Assembly: GCA_025997215.1 (NCBI GenBank)
Contig: BNUH01000054.1
Location: 1-18,253 of the forward strand
DNA: 18,253 bases
From: Clostridia bacterium
GTDB lineage: Bacteria; Bacillota_A; Clostridia; Christensenellales; Aristaeellaceae
Direction: 5' to 3'
Shown: in pieces, positions 7,295 to 14,341 of the stretch
Layout of the letters: every line of letters begins with the position of its first letter
Numbering within the stretch: position 1 is the first letter of the stretch
The notes under the pieces: generated by a model
Told to the model about the DNA's origin: nothing
Seen by the model: only the letters and a program-made list of their open reading frames with translations
Database searches by the model: none
Position numbers and translations under genes: made by a program

Positions 7295-8986
7295 TTATAG
7301 TTCACACACCACAGCGCGTAACTGATTCACCGCATTTACGCTCGGTCGCTGACCAAAAGAATTTATCCAGACAGGCAGGAGAACATCATTTGCTGTCGAA
7401 TCAACGTCGTAGACGTTGATCACCTGAATGACCTCTTCGATCGCGGAACAAAGCTCGGCGACATGTGTTGGCCAATGATTCTTTAAGGTAACCTTTGAAA
7501 CTATTGATTGAAACCAAACGAACGACGGCAAACCATAGTACGCACGCGCGGTGCCGAAGGCGGCTCGCAATTCGTTCATGTGGATCGCTTTGATCAGCGT
7601 GACATTGGGTACCAAGGTTTCATCTGTCCAGATCAACGGTTCATATAGAATGGTGCGTGATACAGTTTCGCTCTGACCAAAGTCGTTTACGGCGGCGATG
7701 GATGCGGATACTGTTTCACCTGACTCTAGCGGCTGCGTGAGTTGAAGCACAACGTTCGCTTCCGGAATAATCGGAGCTGCACGGCTGGGTGTCCATCCAT
7801 CTGCGATGATCGATGCATCCGTATCACCTTCACCCATCTGTACCAACAATCGTGGCCTTGCGTTGTGCGTGATCGCATTGGAGGAAGGTAGGGTTACAAT
7901 TGGCACGCTGGGTGGCGATCCAACCTGATAGAGTATCGGTACCGAATCAAGGTACGTGCTGGATATAGCGCCGAACGCATCCACCGACCACAGCCGAGCC
8001 ATCAGCGTTTGTGAAGGGAATCCATCTGGGATCGCTATCACAATACTAGAACCTGTAAGTGTACCGACATCAAACCATTCCTGCGTTGCTCCAAGCAGAA
8101 CCTTGATGGAGGTTCCGGCGAGATTGTTATCGGGGTCACTCCCGCCACTCCACGAAATCGTTAGCTCTTGGATGGTCGCGGACATCGTGACGCCCGTCGG
8201 AGGCAACGGCAATTGATTGTAACGCACGGACGATGACTCAACCCATCCGCTGTAGTAGCTGGCGCCCGCGCTGCCTTCCGTCCTAACACGATTCTTCCTA
8301 TAGTAACCGCGTATTGTTGGAAGCGCCACCGTAATCGTTCCGCTTGTCGCGGTTGTCGCTACCTGTTGCAGGAACGACCAAGCGCCCCATGTTGATCCGT
8401 CAGCGGAGTCCGCGTACTCAATCCGATACGCCGTGATAGTATTGCTCGAACCCGACACAGCGCCATTCCAAGATAAGCTGGGCACTGTTTCGGCCAAGCT
8501 CTGCGATAACGCAACGCTGGTCGGCGCACCAACCGCTGTGGTCGGCTGCGTCCATGTAATCGTGAATGACACGACGAAGGCAACCGTGCTGGATGATTTC
8601 TGGAACAACGCGAGCGTGCTTGATCGCGGCGCGGTAGTCTGCCTGAACTGTAGCGACAGGGTAGATACGCCACGCCAGACGGTGTAATAGCTGCTTGATA
8701 TAGCCACAGTTACCGCTGGTTTGGCGCGGGGCGGCACGGGTACGCCCTGCATGATCGCGGCACTGCCGTTAAAGAATGCGAACGATGAATTCGTCGGATT
8801 GTCAATCGAATCGGGCATTGTGCCCGTAGTGCTGAGCGCAATATTTGAGATAACCGCATTGGTCGGGATGACAGTGCCCGAAGTGAGCGGGACGGCGATC
8901 GTGGAACCGTTCGTGGTAGGTAATGAAAGATATATTGTACGGTTATTCGTTATATTATTTGTGAAGGTAAATATACTCGTCGCCAT
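7295..8986 (-). CDS. Phage tail/host-interaction protein with fibronectin type III domains
   Basis: 563 residues from the ATG at 8986 (MATSIFTFTNN), nine bases after AGGGGA. A GTG three codons earlier would touch the ribosome site and is less likely. The N-terminal ~150 residues are Ser/Thr-rich beta-type sequence. From about residue 150 come two or three FN3-like units (APTSVALS...PSLSWNGA..GSSNTITAYRIEY; PPTGVTMSATIQELTISWSGG; later PSVPIVTLP). The C-terminal ~100 residues hold a repeated short helical unit (IHMNELRAAFGTARAYYGLPSFVW, then HVAELCSAIEEVI, then VNQLRAVV), often found at the end of such Clostridia phage proteins. It is probably a virion surface or adhesion protein. It ends the tail-fibre cluster; the gene before it ends 15 bases upstream. 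Confidence 0.72.
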   Translation of the reverse strand: MATSIFTFTNNITNNRTIYLSLPTTNGSTIAVPLTSGTVIPTNAVISNIALSTTGTMPDSIDNPTNSSFAFFNGSAAIMQGVPVPPRAKPAVTVAISSSYYTVWRGVSTLSLQFRQTTAPRSSTLALFQKSSSTVAFVVSFTITWTQPTTAVGAPTSVALSQSLAETVPSLSWNGAVSGSSNTITAYRIEYADSADGSTWGAWSFLQQVATTATSGTITVALPTIRGYYRKNRVRTEGSAGASYYSGWVESSSVRYNQLPLPPTGVTMSATIQELTISWSGGSDPDNNLAGTSIKVLLGATQEWFDVGTLTGSSIVIAIPDGFPSQTLMARLWSVDAFGAISSTYLDSVPILYQVGSPPSVPIVTLPSSNAITHNARPRLLVQMGEGDTDASIIADGWTPSRAAPIIPEANVVLQLTQPLESGETVSASIAAVNDFGQSETVSRTILYEPLIWTDETLVPNVTLIKAIHMNELRAAFGTARAYYGLPSFVWFQSIVSKVTLKNHWPTHVAELCSAIEEVIQVINVYDVDSTANDVLLPVWINSFGQRPSVNAVNQLRAVVCEL

Positions 8987-9001
8987 CCCGCTCACTCCCC
9001 T

Positions 9002-9280
9002 CTATGCGTATGTCGTTACATCTGTTATGGAAACACCCGTATCGATGAGTGAGTCGGTAGAAGGATCGAACGTTACCAGATTGCCCGGTATATATGGTGA
9101 AGGTTGGCCGATGCCAGAGTAAGGCAGCGAAGCAATAGGTGTAATCCCATCGCCCACCTTGAACCTCAGGATGTCCGTGTACGCGATGATCTCTCTACGT
9201 TCCGGCACAAGCCCTGACGCGTCAAGAGCGGCACGGGCGCCGCCCCTGATCTTAGATAGCCCTGTCAAGCCTTTTGTCAC
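9002..9280 (-). CDS. Short tail-fibre companion with a tropism-determinant-like domain
   Basis: 92 residues. It starts with GTG at 9280, overlapping the stop of the preceding fibre gene (GTGA). The stretch LVPERREIIAYTDILRFKVG, followed by DGITPIASLPYSG, is the short beta-domain seen at the N-terminus of phage major tropism determinant and related fibre proteins, where an element such as GEP..~..KVGDG.t.~~~L.Y repeats. The same element occurs in the larger neighbour at 9277-10401 (GEPVIEMDSKLFKVGNG), so the two are probably related. The C-terminus (LVTFDPSTDSLIDTGVSITD) is simple. It is too short for a whole fibre and may be an accessory or chaperone-like piece, or a fibre that has lost its receptor-binding tail. 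Confidence 0.6.
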   Translation of the reverse strand: MTKGLTGLSKIRGGARAALDASGLVPERREIIAYTDILRFKVGDGITPIASLPYSGIGQPSPYIPGNLVTFDPSTDSLIDTGVSITDVTTYA

Positions 9281-10401
9281 AGGATCTCGCCGCCGTCGAG
9301 GATGTAGGTGTCGGTTGACATCAGTACATCGTCGCCGTCGGATAGGTCGGCGATGACCGCCGCTGCGATCGCTGCTACTGCATCTGCTGTGGCACGGTCA
9401 GTAGTGTAATACTGATTATCGCCACTTTCTGCAATATCAGACGATGTCAGGACGACCGACGGGCCGCTCTGACTGTTAACGCTGATGACAGTGTTGGGAT
9501 CGGCAGAGACGCGCACCCAGTTAGTTATAAGCGTTGCTGGCTCCGCGAATAAACGATATATCTCTCCGTCTGGAATAACGCCTGTGTCACCGACATCGGC
9601 GGTCGTGAGTGTAATCAGATCTTCCTTTGTTGCAACAGAGAAGGTGTCGTGTGTACCTGAAATGTCAGGCATGACGCTCGAAGCGAGCTTACCGCTTGCG
9701 TCCAAGATCGGGACGTTGCCGGATGCGATACCTACGTCTTTGCTGGCAGCCGAACCAGCGTCGGTTATCTTCGCCAGAGTCAGGTCAGGAATATCGCCAA
9801 CGCTTAAGTCGGAACCGCCGGTGACGATACCCCTTGCATCTACTGTTACCTTGGGATAAGTACCTGCTGTAACACCGCTGTCCGCGAGGGTTAGGTCGAT
9901 GTTCAGGTTAGCTGACAGATCACCGGTGGCGGAGCCGGTTGCGTCGCCGATGATGCCAATGGTCACGGCGTTGGCAAGTTTATCCGCTTCGTCGGCGGCG
10001 TTTACCTTGCCGTCATCGTTCGTGTCATAGGTCAATTTCAGCATATCGCCCATGCCCAGGCTGGCTAGATCCTCTGGATGGACGAACTGGCGCCAAGTCG
10101 CTGTCGCGCTTTTCGCGACGAGGATGTGTACCTTTGCTGGCGTACTGGCGGTGTTAATCCACAGCGTGCCGATTGGGTAATCAATGTCGGTGGCCAACGG
10201 CGCAGCCGCCGCGACATGCGGCAGACGGTTGCTGTACTCCAGGTCGTTGTAGCTGTTTATACCGTTACCGACCTTGAATAGCTTCGAGTCCATCTCGATG
10301 ACAGGCTCGCCGCGCAGCGGGATTTCATTGTGGGTGTACAATGACGCCGCCGTACCTCGCCGCAGTTTGAAACGTAGTAACATTGTTCGGTCTTTACTCA
10401 T
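9277..10401 (-). CDS. Phage tail fibre protein with tropism-determinant-like N-terminus and EF-hand-like loop
   Basis: 374 residues, overlapping the stop of the BppU-like gene by four bases. The start may be the first codon at 10401 or the internal ATG a few codons later (MLLRFKLRRGTAA). FKLRRGTAASLYTHN..LRGEPVIEMDSKLFKVGNG is the typical N-terminal domain of tropism-determinant and hyaluronidase-like fibres. Near residue 120 DTNDDGKVNAADEADKL matches the D.N.DG.V...D calcium loop of EF-hand/dockerin units. GDATGSATGDLS..., AGTYPKVTVDARGIVTGG and the C-terminal SGDNQYYTTDRATADA are recurrent trimeric tail-fibre elements. It should be a virion fibre that contacts the host surface. I see no diversity-generating variable repeat. 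Confidence 0.78.
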   Translation of the reverse strand: MSKDRTMLLRFKLRRGTAASLYTHNEIPLRGEPVIEMDSKLFKVGNGINSYNDLEYSNRLPHVAAAAPLATDIDYPIGTLWINTASTPAKVHILVAKSATATWRQFVHPEDLASLGMGDMLKLTYDTNDDGKVNAADEADKLANAVTIGIIGDATGSATGDLSANLNIDLTLADSGVTAGTYPKVTVDARGIVTGGSDLSVGDIPDLTLAKITDAGSAASKDVGIASGNVPILDASGKLASSVMPDISGTHDTFSVATKEDLITLTTADVGDTGVIPDGEIYRLFAEPATLITNWVRVSADPNTVISVNSQSGPSVVLTSSDIAESGDNQYYTTDRATADAVAAIAAAVIADLSDGDDVLMSTDTYILDGGEIL

Positions 10402-10868
10402 AAAGTCTCCTCTATTTCCCCGCCATCGGCTATGTCGAAGGCGAATTCATACGAGAGGACGGCTTGCGCCGCCATCATTACATCGTCCACCCAGTTGGGT
10501 GTCGATTGTGTCGAGCAGCCCGCGCTGATGCTGCGATGAATGTAGAAACACCACTTTGGCGATTTGATTCGGATGCCTCCGTCCAGCATCTGGACTTCGA
10601 CGTATATCATCCCCGTCAGCGCAAGGTCTGCATCGGATAATGTATATATAATATATCCTTCCGTACTGGAGATTAGGTTTATAGCCGCTGGATAAGTCTC
10701 ACCGTTTATCCTGCGAACGGACACCTCAAACCTGGCGTTTGGGTACTGCTCGACCATATCCGATACATCGATCCGCACAGCGTCCGCACCAGATTCACCC
10801 TGTACGCCAATCGTTTGCATGACCGATCCGCTATTGAAAACCCGATCATATATCCTCAATGCCATCAT
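10398..10868 (-). CDS. Phage baseplate upper protein (BppU-like)
   Basis: 156 residues from the tandem ATGs at 10868 and 10865 (MMALRIYDRV), which overlap the HNH gene's stop (ATGATG). The frame extends further upstream but lies inside the HNH gene. The sequence has the alternating beta-strand pattern of the BppU N-terminal Ig-like domain: VRIDVSDMVEQYPNARFEVSVRR, then GYIIYTLSDADLALTG, then IYVEVQMLDGGIRIKSPKW. In lactococcal-type phages this domain anchors receptor-binding proteins to the baseplate. Both ends overlap neighbouring genes by four bases, so it is translationally coupled with the HNH gene before it and the fibre after it. Confidence 0.72.
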   Translation of the reverse strand: MMALRIYDRVFNSGSVMQTIGVQGESGADAVRIDVSDMVEQYPNARFEVSVRRINGETYPAAINLISSTEGYIIYTLSDADLALTGMIYVEVQMLDGGIRIKSPKWCFYIHRSISAGCSTQSTPNWVDDVMMAAQAVLSYEFAFDIADGGEIEETL

Positions 10869-11218
10869 CCCCAACGATCGCCGCTTTGCGCTGTGATCCG
10901 CGAGTGGCAGGAGGTACACAGCGCCATAAGGTTATCCGTCTCATGCGTGCCTCCCTGTGCGAGCGGTTTGATGTGGTGTACTTCTTGAGCGGGGGTGAGC
11001 AGCCCGTCCCGAAGGCATTGTGTACACAGCGGATGCGCGGCCATGTACGCCGCTCGGATTTTACGCCATGAATAGTTATATCGTTTAGCTGTATCCGGGT
11101 CGCGCTGGAACCGCTCATATCGGGCCGCCTCCTGTTTAGAGTGTTGTTCGCATAGATAACCGGCTGTCAGGTTCGGGCAGCCGGGGGAGCCGCAGGCGCG
11201 TTTGGGTTTGTATGGCAT
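10865..11218 (-). CDS. HNH endonuclease (phage packaging-associated type)
   Basis: 117 residues from the ATG at 11218, preceded by GAGGTGAGCAGG; an in-frame GTG at 11227 is less well placed. An N-terminal Cys-rich element (CGSPGCPNLTAGYLCEQH) is followed by CTQCLRDGLLTPAQEVHHIKP...NLMALCTSCHSRIT, giving a CxxC / HH / N / CxxCH treble-clef zinc finger with the HNH catalytic core. Proteins of this length lie next to the small terminase in many HK97-like phages and nick DNA during packaging at cos. Here about 4 kb of tail-fibre genes separate it from the terminase. It ends in DRWG, as usual for the family, so it looks complete. Confidence 0.9.
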   Translation of the reverse strand: MPYKPKRACGSPGCPNLTAGYLCEQHSKQEAARYERFQRDPDTAKRYNYSWRKIRAAYMAAHPLCTQCLRDGLLTPAQEVHHIKPLAQGGTHETDNLMALCTSCHSRITAQSGDRWG

Positions 11219-11234
11219 CCTGCTCACCTCGCGT

Positions 11235-11621
11235 CTAGACCAACAAATTTTGAAGAGCGTCAGAGTGGATTCTCAGGACTCGCTTGCGCGAATACCCGAA
11301 ACCGTCTGATATAAAATCCCACGACTTGAAACATAAATAACGAAGCTCTAACACAATCTGCTGATCAACATCGACTAACCATTTGACTACATGTGCGATA
11401 TCTTTCTTCACATCGATAAGCAGATCAATATCATCATGAATTTCAACGTCAAGTTGATTGATTTCTATGAGAATACTCGCCGGCTGCATCGGATACCCGG
11501 AACTGCTTAATGGATTTGGTATCTCTCTAAGCATTTCATAGAGCGATTCAACTCTGTCCATACTTGTGTTAATACGCCGGTTTATGTAATAGGCACGGCT
11601 GAGGTATTCCTTGCACGACAT
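11235..11621 (-). CDS. DUF1492/ArpU-like phage regulator with sigma-70 region 4-type end
   Basis: 128 residues from the ATG at 11621, eight bases after AAGGA; an upstream in-frame GTG (11627) is too close to that site. The N-terminus SCKEYLSRAYYINRRINTSMDRVESL is the usual start of DUF1492-type proteins. It is followed by a helical middle (IEINQLDVEIHDDIDLL) and a C-terminal helix-turn-helix region, IVLELRYLCFKSWDFISDGF. ELRY..FKSW..I is the region 4-like motif shared with ArpU/RinA-type late regulators. It is expected to activate phage late transcription. It lies downstream of the promoter/terminator gap and directly before the HNH gene (16 bases). Confidence 0.8.
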   Translation of the reverse strand: MSCKEYLSRAYYINRRINTSMDRVESLYEMLREIPNPLSSSGYPMQPASILIEINQLDVEIHDDIDLLIDVKKDIAHVVKWLVDVDQQIVLELRYLCFKSWDFISDGFGYSRKRVLRIHSDALQNLLV

Positions 11622-11627
11622 TCTCAC

Positions 11628-11877
11628 GTTCCTTCTTTCAGCGATGTCTTAATCACACTAATGCTGCACCGCACATGATAACGGCTTTGTTTGTGCACAA
11701 AGAAAAACCCTGTCAAGATGAGGTTGGACTCATGACAGGGTTTTCTTTATTTCTTTACTTCTACAGTATACCACAGATCGTGCGCACAAAACGCACAAAT
11801 TGAAAAGAAATGTTTGCGTAACATCTACACCTCGATTTGTGCGCTTCCCTCTTAAAACTTATAGGCGAATATGCCTA
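11628..11877 (-). promoter_or_regulatory. Regulatory gap: extended -10 promoter with clustered TTTGTGC half-sites
   Basis: No gene lies in these 250 bases. On the minus strand TGGTATACT (hexamer at 11765-11770) is a strong extended -10, predicting a start near 11758. At the -35 distance there is only CGTTTT, so the promoter probably needs an activator. TTTGTGC-type half-sites cluster here: two direct copies of CGCACAAA at 11783-11790 and 11792-11799 (nine-base period, over the -35 zone), an inverted ATTTGTGCGC at 11835-11844, and a perfect palindrome TTTGTGCACAAA at 11690-11701. The likely bound regulator is one of the two ArpU/DUF1492-like proteins; that link is inference. Confidence 0.5.
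11701..11752 (-). terminator. Strong Rho-independent terminator / possible attenuator (works on both strands)
   Basis: An inverted repeat AAAACCCTGTC ... GACAGGGTTTT (core arms 11708-11715 and 11733-11740) has an inner ATGAG/CTCAT stem and a T-rich run on each side (TTTTTCTTT on minus, TTTTCTTTATTT on plus). It follows the first regulator gene and starts about 18 bases downstream of the promoter predicted above. It could therefore end the early transcript or abort the late transcript as a leader RNA of about 60 bases. Confidence 0.85.
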
Positions 11878-12273
11878 TCATGAAGATTCTAGAAACCTTT
11901 CAACCGCCATTCGTAAAGTGTTGGGCGATTTATTACCACCCATAGATATTACGACTTGATTCCAAGACAACCCGCTGATATACCTGAACGATAGCATCCG
12001 ACGCATCTCACTATCGGTAACGTTGTTGATGAAATTGCTTAATCTGTTGAGTTCCTGAAAGCAACGCCGCGTATTGATATCAATGCACTCACTCAGATCG
12101 GCGATTTCCACAGCGCAGGTGGCTACCATGTCGCTTGTTTTCCCACTATGCGGCATACCGGTTATCCGCCCCGTGCCTGATGTAACAAGACTCTCCAGCT
12201 GGGCGCTTCTGCGCCGCTGCTCTTCCAGTTCCTTGTTAAGGTGATATAGCTGGGACATTTCTTCTTTTGTCAT
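11878..12273 (-). CDS. ArpU/DUF1492-like phage transcriptional regulator (first copy)
   Basis: 131 residues from the ATG at 12273, which overlaps the helicase stop (ATGA) and has AGGCAG upstream. The N-terminal coiled coil (EMSQLYHLNKELEEQRRRSAQLESL) is followed by GRITGMPHSGKTSD, a conserved loop of this family, then EIADLSECID and a C-terminal sigma region 4-like helix-turn-helix, MRRMLSFRYISGLSWNQVVISMGG. Relatives sit at the end of the replication module of Clostridia phages and are thought to switch on late genes. It is the last gene before the terminator and the half-site cluster. Its partner at 11235-11621 has the same general plan but little identity, so the two are distant paralogues. 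Confidence 0.8.
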   Translation of the reverse strand: MTKEEMSQLYHLNKELEEQRRRSAQLESLVTSGTGRITGMPHSGKTSDMVATCAVEIADLSECIDINTRRCFQELNRLSNFINNVTDSEMRRMLSFRYISGLSWNQVVISMGGNKSPNTLRMAVERFLESS

Positions 12274-13295
12274 ACTGCCTCTATTTGCGCTTTTACTGCG
12301 TCGATCAACGCGGACTGGGTTATATCCTTTTTTTGTAGTGCAATCATCACCTGTTCGTCGATTGTGCCCTTGGCAATGATGTGATGGATCACCACCGCGT
12401 CACGCTGCCCTTGCCGCCAGAGCCGCGCGTTCGTCTGTTGGTATAGCTCAAGACTCCAAGTCATGCTGAACCAAATCAAGGTGGAACCGCCCGCCTGCAA
12501 ATTGAGTCCAAAACCCGCCGACGCAGGATGGATAGCCGCAAGGGGGATATCTCCGGCGTTCCACCGAATTATTGAATCAGCGCAGTCCAGAGGCTCAATA
12601 TTGAAACGTTTCTTGATTTGCGCCATATCATGTTTGAACCAATACGAAACGAGTACCGGCTTCCCATTCGCCGTCTCGATCAGATCCTCCAGCGCGTCCA
12701 GCTTACGGCTGTGTATATGAACAACCCGGCGCTCATCATCATACACGGCGCCGTTCGCCATCTGAAGCAGCTTGTTAGATAGCGCGGCGGCATTTACAGC
12801 GTCAATCTCGTTTTCACCCAGCGACAACACCAGATCGCGCTTTAAGGTTTGGTATTGCTTATCTTCCTCTGCTGATAATCTTACTAACACCGTGTTGCTT
12901 ATCATCTCAGGCATCCGAAGATGATCTATACTTTTCATACTGACGGTGATATCACCGATGAGCCGGTATATTTCAACTTCCGCTCCTGGTCGCAGTTTAT
13001 AGCTGAATACCTGCATACTATTCCGCTTATCCGGCGTGAAGTATTTATCGCGGTAACGCGTGATATACCGCCCAAGCCTTTCACCCATATCCAACACCCG
13101 GAACTCTGCCCACAAATTCATCAACCCGTTTGCGGCTGGCGACCCCGTAAGTCCGACGATCCGTCGCGCGCACGGCCGCGCCTTGACCAAAGCCTTGAAC
13201 CGCTTCGCTTGATTGGACTTGAAGGACGACAGCTCATCGATAATCCGGTATCCTTGACCGCTAGTAGAACTGGTTCCACTAGCGATGCTGTATGC
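12270..13295 (-). CDS. SNF2-type DNA helicase/ATPase, N-terminally truncated (probable pseudogene)
   Basis: The open frame runs from just after a TGA at 13296-13298 to the stop at 12270 (341 codons); the first usable start is a TTG at about 13190. Seen in order: motif II IIDELSSFKSNQAKRFKAL (DE-x-S), motif III GLTGSP, ...MKSIDHLRMPE, motif V HPASAGFGLNLQAGG and motif VI QTNARLWRQGQ. This is the phage-type SNF2 helicase that accompanies family A polymerases, usually about 450 residues. The first 120-130 residues, with the Q motif and the Walker A GxGKT loop, are absent. The 35 or so bases before motif II read SGTSSTSGQGYR, which is not family-like, so the N-terminus was lost. A protein made from the TTG would lack ATP binding. 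Confidence 0.85.
   Translation of the reverse strand, partial: AYSIASGTSSTSGQGYRIIDELSSFKSNQAKRFKALVKARPCARRIVGLTGSPAANGLMNLWAEFRVLDMGERLGRYITRYRDKYFTPDKRNSMQVFSYKLRPGAEVEIYRLIGDITVSMKSIDHLRMPEMISNTVLVRLSAEEDKQYQTLKRDLVLSLGENEIDAVNAAALSNKLLQMANGAVYDDERRVVHIHSRKLDALEDLIETANGKPVLVSYWFKHDMAQIKKRFNIEPLDCADSIIRWNAGDIPLAAIHPASAGFGLNLQAGGSTLIWFSMTWSLELYQQTNARLWRQGQRDAVVIHHIIAKGTIDEQVMIALQKKDITQSALIDAVKAQIEAV
13261..13282. repeat. 22-base imperfect palindrome at the helicase truncation point
   Basis: CTAGT-A-GAAC-TG-GTTC-C-ACTAG pairs over five outer and four inner bases with one mismatch on each side of a two-base centre. It lies exactly where helicase similarity stops. It may be a recombination scar or a chance hairpin; nothing else supports a function. 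Confidence 0.4.
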
Positions 13296-13307
13296 TCATG
13301 ACAGGGA

Positions 13308-13685
13308 TTATTCATTGATGATTGTCGCAGTTTCGATGCTGCCTTTCGTTGCAAGCTCAGCTTCAAGCGCTTCAATTCGACGGCGCATTTTGCATTGGTT
13401 TTCCTCGTATGCGCGGATGCGTTTATCATATTTTTCACAGCGTTTATGAAGATCGCCTATGGCGCTGTTGGCTGCGCTCACCGTTTCTGCATTACTGGCA
13501 TAGAGCGCGGCGTATACGGGGTTACTGAGCAGGTGTTCATGCGGCGCTGTCATAAGCGCGATTGGATCCCCTGATACAGCGACCGTTGCCGGATCGAACG
13601 GATTCATCACGGGAATAGTTTGCGATGACTGATTGACCGGCGCTATGTTGTGCCGCACGGGGGTGTTCCTGTGGTGATTCTTCAT
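13308..13685 (-). CDS. Hypothetical phage protein with C-terminal coiled coil
   Basis: 125 residues from the ATG at 13685 (MKNHHRNTPVRHN), which has GGAG seven bases upstream; the ATG four codons earlier has no site. The N-terminal half is polar and rich in Asn, Pro and His. The C-terminal half, about residues 75-120, is a charged helix (DLHKRCEKYDKRIRAYEENQ..MRRRIEALEAELA) with heptad-like Leu/Ile spacing, so it is a probable coiled coil. I do not recognise the family and see no catalytic motif or membrane segment. It lies between the DUF4406-like gene and the helicase. In related phages this stretch usually carries primase or nuclease genes, which are missing here. Confidence 0.55.
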   Translation of the reverse strand: MKNHHRNTPVRHNIAPVNQSSQTIPVMNPFDPATVAVSGDPIALMTAPHEHLLSNPVYAALYASNAETVSAANSAIGDLHKRCEKYDKRIRAYEENQCKMRRRIEALEAELATKGSIETATIINE

Positions 13686-13709
13686 AATATTCTCCATTTC
13701 ATATAGTTA

Positions 13710-13736
13710 CCGGTTCCGGATTATTTCCGAAACCGG
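13710..13736 (-). other. Intercistronic hairpin CCGGTTnCGG
   Basis: CCGGTTCCGG and CCGAAACCGG pair as a ten-base stem with one mismatch around the loop ATTATTT. It lies between the DUF4406-like stop (13745) and the next start (13685). No T-run follows on the minus strand, so it is more likely an mRNA stability or processing hairpin than a terminator. Confidence 0.5.
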
Positions 13737-13744
13737 CACGTCGC

Positions 13745-14143
13745 TTACTTCCGTAACTCCTGACAATCGTTCGTAAAGTACCGAACCTTCTTACCCAGCA
13801 GCAGCGCGCTGGATATTTCCGATTGCATACCGCTGCTGATAACACTGCCAAAGACCCAAACCTGCCCGCAAGAGTGCATCTGATGCTGGCCAAATTTCAT
13901 GCCCAACTCGCGCTCTTCAGGTACATCATCGTCCAAATAACCATGAAACCAAGCGTGCGGCGCGATCGGGAAACTGCCGCCATTCATAGCGAACCGGCAG
14001 TATCGGTTGGCAGCGGCGGCGTTTTTGGCCGTGTCACCATGATATGGGGACACTATATAGACACGCGCGGGTGCTCGTGGTTCATTGCGCAGCGCCATAT
14101 ACGCGGTCGGGTCGTGATATCCCTCAGCGTTCCTGCGTTCCAT
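13745..14143 (-). CDS. DUF4406/DUF7768-like protein (nucleoside 2-deoxyribosyltransferase-like fold)
   Basis: 132 residues from the ATG at 14143, which overlaps the end of the zinc-ribbon gene and has GAGGGCGAAG upstream. ARVYIVSPYHGDTAKNAAAANRYC near residue 25, PIAPHAWFHGYLDDDVPEERELG near 60 and QVWVFGSVISSGMQSEI near 95 are the three conserved blocks of this family, related to nucleoside deoxyribosyltransferases. The actual reaction in phages is not known to me; a role in nucleotide metabolism or signalling is inference. Length and both ends look complete. It lies downstream of the polymerase in the replication module, a usual place for this family. Confidence 0.75.
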   Translation of the reverse strand: MERRNAEGYHDPTAYMALRNEPRAPARVYIVSPYHGDTAKNAAAANRYCRFAMNGGSFPIAPHAWFHGYLDDDVPEERELGMKFGQHQMHSCGQVWVFGSVISSGMQSEISSALLLGKKVRYFTNDCQELRK

Positions 14144-14330
14144 CTTCGCCCTCACAGTTCCCACAAGTAAACGTTGTGTTCTCAAGATCACCGGACTCAT
14201 CGCCGAGCGCATCTTCCAGATTGACATGGAATTCGCAGCCGCACAAAGAGCAGCAGGTGAACACGTTGTTCAGGGTAATAGCGGTTACGGCGCTCTCCCC
14301 GCAGGGCGCTGTAGTTTTGATGTAAAACAT
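14124..14330 (-). CDS. Small zinc-ribbon-like phage protein
   Basis: 68 residues from the ATG at 14330, with AGAGG upstream and 11 bases after the polymerase stop. A CSLCG pair near residue 28 and a CGNCE pair near residue 56 form a probable CxxC...CxxC zinc ribbon, with an acidic linker (NLEDALGDESGD) between. No enzyme motif is visible. Small zinc-ribbon proteins of this size are common after the family A polymerase in Clostridia phages; a function in DNA or protein binding is only a guess. Its stop overlaps the start of the next gene by about 20 bases in a different frame, so the two are translationally coupled. Confidence 0.65.
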   Translation of the reverse strand: MFYIKTTAPCGESAVTAITLNNVFTCCSLCGCEFHVNLEDALGDESGDLENTTFTCGNCEGEDGTQER

Positions 14331-14341
14331 ATTCGATGCCT

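Noticed and set aside
9277..10401. Diversity-generating retroelement target in the fibre
   Set aside because: No variable C-terminal lectin-like region or template repeat; the only RT trace (left edge) is a group II intron maturase.
11729..13308. Shared 12-mer CTCATGACAGGG in the terminator arm and after the coiled-coil gene
   Set aside because: A 12-base match is expected by chance several times in 18 kb and the flanks do not match.
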